Part shown: positions 36,011 to 45,274 of the stretch, one piece after another
Layout: every line of letters starts with the position of its first letter
Position numbering within the stretch: position 1 is the stretch's first letter
Assembly (NCBI GenBank): GCA_973895155.1
Contig: OZ316896.1
Coordinates: forward strand, 6,138,001 to 6,202,000
Length of the DNA: 64,000 nucleotides
Source of the DNA: Marsupella aquatica
Lineage: Eukaryota; Marchantiophyta
Reading direction: 5' to 3'
Position numbers and translations under genes: made by a program
The notes under the pieces: generated by a model
Seen by the model: only the letters and a program-made list of their open reading frames with translations
Told to the model about the DNA's origin: nothing
Databases searched by the model: none

Positions 36011-36332
36011 TGTTAAGGATTGTTCTTAGTCTTGTGACTCATAGGTTACGGCACTTACGCTAACCACAGTTAGAGTCTTAGTTGAGGTTAGGTTAGTCGT
36101 GTGTGACTTTGTATATACCAGGGCTAGTGTAAGCCGGTGGTGTGGGTTGCTTACTCATTGTAACAGAGCAACTTGAGGAAGAGGGAGAGCATGTGTGTTC
36201 ATCTACTCTTGAAGTAAAGCTTGAGTGTTTGTGTGGACGTAGCCTTAGAGAAGAGGTGAACCATGTAGAGATTGTGTTGACTACGTGTGCATGAAATGAG
36301 TAATGATTGGATCGTCATGAAAGAATTACTCA
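36011..36332 (+). repeat. Copia 3' LTR (right border approximate)
   Basis: Preceded by the polypurine tract AAGGGGGAGTT; begins TGTTAAGGATTG. Contains the ~180 bases found inverted at 32,838-33,017. The right border is placed where similarity to the inverted copy stops. Confidence 0.75.
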
Positions 36333-37859
36333 TCATAAATAAAACTAATGTTGGGTTTATGAAGGGATCCTTTGGATCTGCTTTGGACTGGGAGCATGTC
36401 CCAATGAGGAGTGCCTGTGTGATGTGAGGCGTTAACATCTATTCCACCATAGCCAACCTCCCCCCTTCTCTATGATAGATATCTTGATCGCTCACAAACG
36501 CCGTATATGTACACAAAGCTCTCAAGAATTTATTTATGAATTGCACATCACAGTTGCATGAAGTCTGCATCGCTCACTGCCCACCAACTAACAGATGTAT
36601 GGTCCATCAACTCTGTTTATGGGACCTAGTTAATGAATTTTAGAATTGGGGGGGAGGTAGCACTGACCGGCCCAGGCCATAAGGGAGGAGTTACGGCCTC
36701 CCTTCAGTTTCATAGCTTATATCCTTTTTTCTGTCAATCTCGATCAACCGTCCTCTCAAATGCAGCATCCATTACCCCAACAAGCAAGCCCACATATATT
36801 CAGTCACAGTTTTTTGGATTTCTGGATTTCCGTATAAGGTTTTGGGAAAGTATTTAAGATTATTGGTCATGTGTTGAGCCTGTGAGTTTTCCTTACAATA
36901 GCCAAAGATTGACTCCCATAGCTTCTACAGGGGTTCACTTGACTCTTGAGCTATGGGAAGGAGTCGGGCGTGTTTGAAGGCTCTACGAGGACAAGGCCGG
37001 GCTGGGCAAAGGGGAGCAGTTGTGGGTTAAGGTAACCAACCTGGGTTCTGAGCCAGCCAACCACATGCTTCCGGGGGCATAATTATGGATCACGACAACC
37101 TGGCTATGGTTTGGGGGTAGTACTGTAAAAACTGTGTAATAAAGTCAACTAAGTTGTAAAAAGATGTTCTTATGAATCCTGGCTTCAAATACCTATTGGC
37201 TTATAGTTCCACAAGGCCCTCTAGGACTCATGGACACCCAAAATAATCTTTAGAATATATTATTTCTATCTTTACGCCCATGACAAGTCCATTCCAAAAT
37301 TCCTTGCCTACGTACATAAGTGGTTTCTGCCACAACCACTAAGTAATGGCAATGTTTGCAGTGGCAAACAAATACAACCATTGTGTTTGTTGCAATACTA
37401 ACTAAAAATATATTTAGACCTGGGATCGGAAAACCTCAAGAAAATTGAGAATGAACATACCGAATGACAAAGAGTGAGGTCAGGAAAGTAACCATATGTA
37501 GCCATTTTATTTACTTTTTGAAATTATAATTAATTATTTCTTTGTACTTATTTCATTTACTTAAAAATACAACCACTAGCTCCAGCCAGCTGATCTGATT
37601 GATTGGCGCATAGGATCAATCATTGGCTAACAAAGAGGACCGTGGACAATGGTGCACAACCATCACAAGAAAAGATTTGAGGGATCAGATTTCTTAGATT
37701 GAATGCTCAAATCAAATATATGATAATAATGATGAGGGTGTGCACATTAAGCTGATAGTCTAAGTTACTCAGTTGTGTTTTTGGTTTTCATATGTGTCTG
37801 TGCTACTTGGGGTACATTAGCATCTTAAGGTGCATCTCAGTCCAACGGGCTCAAGACAT
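36333..37859. other. Intergenic DNA, no gene seen
   Basis: No recognisable coding region. The stretch near 36,900-37,110 is more GC-rich and may be an undetermined LTR fragment, but no partner copy was found. Confidence 0.4.
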
Positions 37860-38450
37860 CAGATGAAAGGGATTGAAGGGAAATGAAAACCAAAAAATTG
37901 AGCCAGGATGGGGGACAAAACGGAGAAAGAAAATGTGGTAAGGTAGTGGGCAAGGAGGTTTGCAAGTTTCCAAGTAGTTAAGATTTAACTACTACTTAGT
38001 TTCACTTTTGCTGAGAAAGTTTAGGGTTAATCCCTCATTATTTTAAATTTTATGTTCATTTAACTCAAGGGATTGAAGTTTAGTAATGAGGCACTCTGGT
38101 AGGGTTTTTTTGCATGAATTGTATTAAAAATTTAGCAAGTAGGAAAAGCAGTAGAAAATACAAAGGCGGGAACCATTCAACATTTGGTCTTCATGTGTCA
38201 CAATATAAGGTTTTGGAATGGATAGTTATTCCACTCCTTTGGGCATCTTGTTGGTATTATCAAAGCATATATCATCCCACCCTCCCAACCCTCAAGATAC
38301 AAATGGCTGGGTGTCCCCAAATCCCATCAATTACTGAATTCTTTTTAGTACTCTTTGAGAGAATTACTGAAATTGGCAAATGAGTGAAGATCTACGAGGG
38401 AAAATCTGTGGAACTACGCTAATATTTACTTATAAATAAACAAGTTCAAT
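37860..38450 (+). repeat. Dispersed repeat, uninterrupted copy of the family at 19.6-20.8 kb
   Basis: Shares the ordered blocks given for the 19.6 kb copy and lacks the 710-bp insertion. It acts as the empty-site reference for that insertion. Confidence 0.7.
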
Positions 38451-39322
38451 CCTTGTGTGTTGCACAAAAAGACGTTGTAGCAAAAACTTGTCCTTGCATT
38501 AAAGATGTCATTGCACAAAAGATGCCATTAAGTAAAATATGTGGTTGCTCCAAAGAGGGTGTACCACATGTCTCTTGTGTTGACATTTTGTGTGTTTGTA
38601 CGGTGTTGCACATGTGCATGTTGTCTTATGAGTAGCAGTTGAGTTTACTCAATAGAATTGCCATTGTGGTGGGAGACCTGTTTGGCTATTCATTATGGTG
38701 ATTATGTTTTACTAACAATGATACGAGCCTAAAGGTGCACTGTGCATCGTTCTACCCCCAACCCCTCATTCTCCTTGCAGCTCACACACCCCTTGAAATT
38801 CAGTATTGGACCGACTTGCCAACTCCTCCTAGCATTCAATGGCCTGGACATCTCATTTATGTTCAACAACACTTCTACTCATTGCACTTACTATAGACTT
38901 CCAAAGAACCAAACCTAGAGGAGAAAGAGGATCCCACAGTCCCAAGCAAGGAAAAGAAGAAGGGAAAATCTCAATAAAAGGCATAAAAAGCCTGAGAATC
39001 CTTTCGAAGCAACAAATGAAATAGTAGGGTGTCTCAGACATGGCAAAATTTCATGCCCAGGACTGTAGTTGGCCAGGGCAAAGGGAAGGACTGGTCGGGC
39101 ACCAAATGTGAGGCCCAGCCAATAACAATTCCGGGAATTGTGACCAATATGGAGGGCCCAACCGTTACGGGGAAGAGGTCCCGATTGCAGAGTAGTCATT
39201 GACTTAGGGTTGCCATTCACACACACTATCGCGACCCCCTCAAAGTTGACTGCCCGAGAAGATCGTCGCCCGATTGTACCCAGTTTCGGTGCGCCCGAGC
39301 TAAGTGCGAGCAGCCTCTAATA
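38451..39322. other. Intergenic DNA left of the Harbinger-like element
   Basis: No gene recognised. Composition shifts to GC-rich from about 39,200. The TAATA next to the element (39,318-39,322) is repeated on its right side. Confidence 0.45.
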
Positions 39323-39640
39323 GGGCGTCTCAAAATGAGAAGTCGCGGCCATTTTAGGGTGACCGGGTTCGCGTCCGAGCGACCCGCGGCCCATTCTGGT
39401 CGGCCGACCGTTTTGTTAGCCGCACTGTTTGGTCCGGGACTTTTCATGCTGACCGCGACATAACCCGTAACCGTGGACTGAAGTTACCTGTGTAAGTGAG
39501 ACTCCTCCTCTGAAGGCAAACGACGTGTGTTTGAACTCGAGAGGGAGTGTGTTGTGCTGTGCAAGGGACTCGAGAGGGAGTGTGCTGCGCGAGCGACTGG
39601 TGCAAGGGACTCGATGCTGCTGTGCTTCGAGCTGCTATGC

Positions 39641-39950
39641 GTGAAGGTCGAGCCTGGTTGAAGAAGAGAGAGAGTGTGCGACTGGTGCGAGGGAGAACGA
39701 GCTGCTGTGCAATCAATGCGGTGAAGGTCAAGCCTGGTTGAAGAAGAGAGGGAGTGTGCGACTGGTGCGAGGGAGAACAAGCTGCTGTGAAGTCGATGTG
39801 AAGCTCGAGCCTGGTGCCCCAAGTCGATGCTGCGTCTTTGATCTAGAGGCTGTTTAAGGAGTTCATGCTGTGTTCGGTGGTGAAGGTCGAGCCATTGCTG
39901 CTTACTGCTCGGCATTTGAAGGTGGTTTTTGGTGGTGAAGGTTGAGCCTG
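39641..39950 (+). repeat. Periodic subterminal motif GTGAAGGTCGAGCC, five copies
   Basis: Copies start at 39,641, 39,721, 39,799 (GTGAAGCTCGAGCC), 39,880 and 39,935 (GTGAAGGTTGAGCC). Spacings are 80, 78, 81 and 55 bases. The first two copies belong to an 80-bp tandem duplication sharing GAGTGTGCGACTGGTGCGAG. The position near the left terminus would suit transposase or Myb-like protein binding, which is inference. Confidence 0.8.
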
Positions 39951-40031
39951 ACCTCGAGGTTCGTATCTCTACCGTTTCACTGTTATTCTGAAAGATTTGA
40001 AAGTGTTTTTTAGTTTGCTCAATGTCGCTCA

Positions 40032-40718
40032 ATGTCAGCCATCCGTTGCCCAAAGTCTGCTCTCCTGTTCTTCATCCAGGCAATGGCTGAATGGACTTCA
40101 CTCACAGACATCGAGGAGAGCAGGGTTTCAAGGAAAACTGAGGAGTTTAGAGCAACTATTTGGGCAGGCAATTATGTTGCCCGAAATCCCTACCCTAGGA
40201 AATTCACTTATGCATCCTGCCCTGTTCCAATCGAGTCTGGTTTTCCTTGTGGAAAGTCGTTGGAGTTTGGACCTCGATGTGGCCATAAGCTCCCAGGAGT
40301 CCCAAAATATAGGTTCCAGTTAATATTGTTTGATGCTTTGCATGCTGGTTGCAAGCCATTGAGAGCTCAAATTTGGAATTCTGCAAGCATTTTACTGAAT
40401 TGCTCTGCACAGGACTTTGCCAACATGTCTGAACACATTCAGACCACGACAGTCCAGTCAATCATGCATAAATGCCCTAGATTGCATGTCACCCTTGCAG
40501 TGAAGGATCTGGAACTGCACATACAGAGGCTTTCTATGGTTGATGATGTATGTCCAAGTCCGGTGCAGTTGCATTTAAGGCCCAGCACCTCAGCGAGTCC
40601 TAGTCAGGTCACTCCAACCAGAGCAAACACAGTTCGCACCCCACAGAAACCCAAAAGTGCCAAGAAAATTCTGGCCGATCTTATCGAGGCCTTGCAGCAC
40701 ATAGATTTAGAAGATTGA
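40032..40718 (+). CDS. RPA70 C-terminal-like (zinc-ribbon/OB-fold) protein encoded in the Harbinger-like element
   Basis: Uninterrupted ORF of 228 codons. A second ATG at 40,083 gives a 211-residue form starting MAEWTSL. Counted from that ATG, residues ~24-50 read ATIWAGNYVARNPYPRKFTY followed by a Cys/His cluster: C46, C56, C66 and H68. KYRFQLILFDALHAG and an IWNSASILL stretch follow. The region ends RLHVTLAVKDLELHIQRLSM. This order resembles the C-terminal domain of the large RPA subunit (zinc ribbon inserted in an OB-fold, then a conserved strand-rich end). The tail is Ser/Thr/Pro-rich and basic. RPA-like ORFs are known from Helitrons; in a PIF/Harbinger element this would be unusual. It sits 230 bp upstream of the transposase on the same strand. 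Family assignment is from pattern only and needs profile search. Confidence 0.55.
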   Translation: MSAIRCPKSALLFFIQAMAEWTSLTDIEESRVSRKTEEFRATIWAGNYVARNPYPRKFTYASCPVPIESGFPCGKSLEFGPRCGHKLPGVPKYRFQLILFDALHAGCKPLRAQIWNSASILLNCSAQDFANMSEHIQTTTVQSIMHKCPRLHVTLAVKDLELHIQRLSMVDDVCPSPVQLHLRPSTSASPSQVTPTRANTVRTPQKPKSAKKILADLIEALQHIDLED

Positions 40719-40946
40719 ATGCTGTAACTTATTTTGTGTAGTTACAGAATATGTAAATCTTTCATAAATGTCAAGAGACAGTAATAAACATTTGTACCTC
40801 TTGAATATGGATATATCTTAGTTGTATGGTTTTTGGGCCTTGTATATTCACCAGTTGTTTTCTGAATATGGCTGCCTTGTTTCCTTTTATGTGCCTTAAA
40901 GTTCTCTGTAAATACCAATGTGCAGTGCAAAGGATTGTTCGTCATA

Positions 40947-42030
40947 ATGCCACGAGTGTCTGATCGTCAAAAACAGCTCAGACAGGTGAAACAGAAATTG
41001 GAGATGAACATTGCATTGCAAACTTCTGGCAGTGACTCTGATGGTCAAAATAGTGACAGGTCTTTAAGCTCACTGGAGCGTTTTGATTGCATCAACCCTC
41101 CACTTGAATATTCCAGCAGTAATAATGGATCTGCTACATTGCATGATTCCTCTGACTCAGACAGAGAGGAAGATACTCATGAGTCACACAATCCATCTGA
41201 GCTTTTTGAGATTTACTTCTTATTGTATAACACACGGTACTTTATCCCTCACACCCTTTCTTTGAAGTCAAATGAGTTTGCCACACAATTCTTTCACAAC
41301 CTGCCTGATAGATTGTTTAGACAGTTGAGCAGAATGGATAAGTCATCCTTTTTCCACCTCATGCAGCTGATAGAGTCTCACCCAATCTTCAAGAATCAGT
41401 TCAGGCATCAACAGACACCTATAGTGAGGCAGTTGGCTGTTTGCCTCGACCGCCTTGGCCATGACGGCAATGGTGCTTGCCTCAATCATCTTATCCCAAC
41501 CTGGGGTGTTAGCAGTGGATCTTTGGTGCATTTCTCTAAGCGATGCTTTCTTGCCCTTGAGGATGTGCTTAAAGAGCAGATTCAGTGGCCAACCAGGAGG
41601 GACCGTGCCCCCATGCTTGAGGCTTTTGCAAAACTTGGTTTCGAGGGTGTGTGGGTCTCATAGATGGGTCCCTCTTGCCTCTATCTCAGAGACCACATCA
41701 CCATGGAGAGTGCTACTATGACCGCAAATGCAGATATTCTGTCAATGTTCAAGTGGTTTGTGACCACCGACAAAAGATCTTATTCATGTTCACAGGTAAG
41801 TGTGAATGGCTTGCCAAACAATAACTTTATAGATGTGTTAAATCCAGACCTGTCATCAGATCACAGTTTTAATTTCAGTGGTGAATGCCTGGTTCCTGCT
41901 CTGACCTCACTTGTTTGAGGAAATCACCCATGTAGGACTTTTGTTGTGGTGCTGGAAGCAACAAAATATTTGGAGAGGACCAATACTTGCTTGGGGACTC
42001 TGGTTACCAACCAGAGGGCATGGCTGCTCA
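40947..42030 (+). pseudogene. PIF/Harbinger transposase (DDE_Tnp_4), frameshifted
   Basis: Start at ATG 40,947 (MPRVSDRQKQLRQ). The N-terminal helical part is followed by QLAVCLDRLGHDGNGACLNH, TWGVSSGSLVHFSKRCFLAL and IQWPTRRDRAP, typical of the region before the first catalytic Asp. The frame breaks near 41,640 (GGTTTCGAGG), where one base appears to be missing. In the shifted frame VGLIDGSLLPL carries the first catalytic Asp, followed by HHHGECYYDRKCRYSVNVQ, as in plant PIF proteins. Another break lies near 41,795. YLLGDSGYQPEGM at about 41,979 carries the second Asp. The expected C-terminal Glu region was not recognised downstream. The gene is a pseudogene in this copy. Confidence 0.85.
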
Positions 42031-42821
42031 CCCTGCATGAGCGACTAGGCATGGAGTTACTACAATGGGCAATGCTTTGTTACTGAGGGTCATGGATGAA
42101 GCTTTGGAACTGCATCGTAGGCCTGGAGGTTTTTTGAATTCTCAATGAGGTAATTGCATCAGCCTTTACCTGTTTAATTTATTTGTAGACTGAGGCTGTA
42201 TGCTCATGTTACAGAGCATACTTGACAAGGATAGATTGTGCAGAAGTTGAATACCTGACTTATTTGTCTTTGCTTTGTGCAGGGTGAGGCTCAGTTGATT
42301 GAAGACAAGAGATGTGCCTAGATGGGTTTGCACGATTTTGCTTTTAGAGAGTTGTTATTTTGTTTAGTAAGGCAATCTAGAAGAAGAATTGCCCTGTCAA
42401 TTGCAGACTATGTTGTGGACAGTGCCATAGTCCACAACTACATTTTGTGTTTTGGCTGCCACATATATAAATTTTCCCAAGTTGGATTGAGTTGCCCTGT
42501 TGTTCCAATTACAGTGAAGGTTCCCAAAGCGATAAAGCATTGTTTAGCATTGTGAATCCATGTGTCATTAAAATTCCCAACTGAATCCAGAAAAGCCATC
42601 TGGAAATTGAAAGACGTAAACCACCAAAATTGTGAATTTTCACATTGCATTGAAAATATGGTACGTACAAAAGTTGCATCCTAGATGCTGCATTCTGGCA
42701 AATTATCCTAAACCCTGTTGGACCTTTAGGAGTGTCACTCGGGACTTCACTTACAAGAGGCCGAGACTCCTGTATAACACCTGGCTATATATATATGTGC
42801 AAATAAAAGTAAAAAGATGAA

Positions 42822-44242
42822 TCAAAGTACTTCTCCCGAGTTTGCAGTCCCATTCTCAGGGCAAAATCCAGGGATCATACTCATAAGCACCCTGATCTCG
42901 GTCTGACTCTTGTTGGATCTCAGCAGTTCAGTTACCATCAAATTAGACTGCTGGGCTTTCAGCATTGCCAATTGATGGAGTTGGTCTAGCTTAGCCTGTT
43001 TCGCTTGATGTTCTTGTTCCAGTTTAGCCCGTTTCTCTTCATGCCTCCTTTGGAGGCGATCTCTCTTGAGGGCCTCAACTGCAAGGATCTCCCTTGCCTC
43101 CCAAGCTCTTGAGTCCTCCACTTGTCTTTCACTGTCATCATTTGCTGGCGAAATGAATTCTTCTCAGCTGGCTTCTCTGCATATAGTTCAGCAAGATTAG
43201 GCCTCGATGTTGACTGCGAAGTTGCTGGCCTCTTAACAGGCCTCCTTGCTCCAGCAATGGTGTTGCGATCTACACTTGGGACTTCAGGAGTAGTAGCATC
43301 GGCCCCAGGAATTCCTGAATTGCCTGGAGGTGCTGCCGTGGGCCGTTGAGTAGTTTGCTCTGATACACACGGCTCGGCGCTCATCGGGTGAGCCTCCTCA
43401 GTGGCCTGGCTGATGTCTGGTTGTGGCCGTGACTGGAAATCATAATCGTCATTGGCAAATGTTGATGTAAAGTTGAATTGCGACTCAGGCTCTCTTTCGT
43501 AGCCAGATTCTACATCAGACAAAATAACAATTAGCATGATTGTTAATAAAACGTACAAGGAATGGCACCTAATATCATGACCTGAAGCCAAATGGAATTC
43601 AGATATCTGTGTAGGGAAAGTACCTAAATTATCGTCGTTATCAGCAGTTTGATCCTCGTCATCTGATGGGTGGATATAGAGTTCGGGATAACCCGGTAAC
43701 CCTGCTGTCCCTAAGCTTGGAGGTTGGACATTGGCCCTCTCTCCATACAAAGCATGCATGCGATCATAATGTGGGCAGATTTTTTCAAGCTTATCCTCCA
43801 AAGTCAGTCCTGCACGGAGCTCTCCCAGTGACACCCCTGCACCTGAATCGCATTTCAACGCTAGCGCCTCCTTGTACTTCTTCACATAACGATTGAATCG
43901 TTTCCCCAAGTTTTCCCCTGTGCTCACAAATTTTGGAAATCCTTTCGAGTGTAAGATGACTAGCATAATTGCAAATACAGTTTTTTTGGAGGGGTGTCTT
44001 ACCCCAACAGCCAGTCGACGATTTGATCCATTCAACATGGCAAAGTTATCTTCATCCTCAAGCCAATCGACTATCTTTGCCAAATGCTCTGGCAACAGTT
44101 TTCGATTGTCGCCAGCCGCATTTTCCCGAGCATTAGGAGGCGCCATGTCTGCCTGAACGGAATGCTGTGAGTCGGGGACATGAAATGGCGTCTGCGAAGC
44201 TCCTGCTTGTTCACTCTCACCATATGACTGACTAATGTCCAT
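42822..44242 (-). CDS. Harbinger-associated Myb/SANT-like DNA-binding protein, possibly frameshifted
   Basis: Starts at ATG 44,242 (MDISQSYGES). Residues ~50-140 hold LPEHLAKIVDWLEDEDNFAM, then GENLGKRFNRYVKKYKEALA and SGAGVSLGE. This trihelix-like layout is found in the second protein of PIF/Harbinger elements, which helps the transposase reach the nucleus and bind the termini. Two hydrophobic insertions (around GVRHPSKKTVFAIMLVI and CHSLYVLLTIMLIVIL) look like retained introns. Near 43,130 the frame changes by one base. A Gln/Lys/Leu-rich coiled-coil tail (REILAVEALKRDRLQRR onward) continues to 42,822 in the new frame. Whether this is a frameshift or an intron was not resolved. It converges on the transposase gene. 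Confidence 0.7.
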
Positions 44243-44597
44243 GCTGCCTGCTTAAGAAGGAGACCTGAATTGATTTTGCGTCGTGATTCCTGGATTCAGA
44301 GGGGGAACGCAGGATTTCAAACTAAAAAATGTCGTGGACAGTGGCGAAAACGGCGCATTTCAAATTTGCCTCGCGTTTTCTCAAGAATTGGCCAGCCGTT
44401 TCCTGAACGTCGACTTACGTTTAACCAAGCACTTAACCCACGTCTTGACCCACTCCGGGCTCCTGCGACACCACTCAATTTTAAGTACCCCTGTCGTGTT
44501 TCAGCCCACGACAGTGGACGCGGCCAAACTTTTGGGCCATTATACGCGCGGACGGCCGTCCGGCCAAGTGGTCCATTTTTTAAATTTTGAGACGCCC

Positions 44598-45274
44598 TAA
44601 TAAGGTGAGTTTTTTTGTTCCATATTGGTATTTGAGACGTCCTAATGGAGCCCAAGGCTACGCTTGTGCAGTCCAGTCAGTACTGGTAGGTGCGTGACTG
44701 CGTGTACGGCAGCATATGGTATGACCTGGTATGCCCTTCCCGGGCAGGATGGGTGGCCTGCCCGTGCTGTGTAGCATGATCAGATGGGGAACGAGATTTG
44801 GAGCGGCTTGTCCCCCTCCCGAATCGGGACGGGGCCGGATGCGATTTGGAGTCGGGAGCGCGGGCAGGCGGGTTGGGGTCGGACGGGAGGATCAGTGCAG
44901 GGACGGCAGTACCTGCAGGTACTAGTGAGTAGTACCGTAGACAGGAGGACTGCCCAGCCAGAGCCAAAGAACTACCCCCCGCCCAGGCAGAGCAAAGTAC
45001 AGGAGGGGAGGAGCGTAGACGGAGGCAAGGAACAACGAGGGACACACAAAATCCCACAAGGTGAAAGCTCTAGAGCACACGGTGGAAGGAAAATGGGATG
45101 GGAGCATAGTCGGCACAGAAGGAGCTCCAGTAGTAGTTGTCAGCCTATTATTATCGGCAAAGGATCGCGAGTGCACAGGCCGGAATTGTATACTTGCGTT
45201 ACCTTGGTAGAACTTACCGTGTTGGTTAGTCGAGAGGCTTCCGGAGGTAAACGGAGGTTCTTAGTGAGGAGCAG
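44598..45274 (+). promoter_or_regulatory. REP upstream region and probable 5' leader
   Basis: GC-rich sequence between the Harbinger-like terminus and the REP start codon. From 44,651 to 45,270 it matches, in inverted orientation and with divergence, 61,638-62,341. Shared blocks include GGCTACGCT-GTGCAGTCC, ATGCCCTTCCC-GGGCAGGAT, GCGCGGGCAGGCG-GTTGGG, GAAAGCTCTAGAGCACACGG and GGATCGCGAGTGCACAGGCC. A second terminus-like string ATTTGAGACGTCCTAATGG lies at 44,630-44,648, just outside the element. No transcription start can be set. Confidence 0.6.

Larger units (their letters stand above)
39323..44597. mobile_element. PIF/Harbinger-like DNA transposon, 5.3 kb, with three ORFs
   Basis: The left terminus GGGCGTCTCAAAAT (39,323-39,336) and the reverse complement of the right terminus (44,597 back to 44,584) match over 14 bases. 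Both are flanked by TAATA (39,318-39,322 and 44,598-44,602). Harbinger elements normally duplicate a 3-bp TWA, so the 5-bp repeat is slightly unusual. Inside lie a DDE_Tnp_4-type transposase (plus strand) and a divergent Myb/SANT-like ORF (minus strand), the standard two-gene Harbinger set. A third ORF of RPA-like character precedes the transposase. The left 650 bases are GC-rich and carry a periodic motif. The transposase is frameshifted, so this copy is probably not autonomous. It ends about 680 bp before the REP start codon. Confidence 0.8.

Noticed and set aside
42322-42555. Possible C-terminal part of the Harbinger transposase
   Set aside because: The expected Glu-containing helix and arginine-rich tail were not seen; the frame shows no match to the family.
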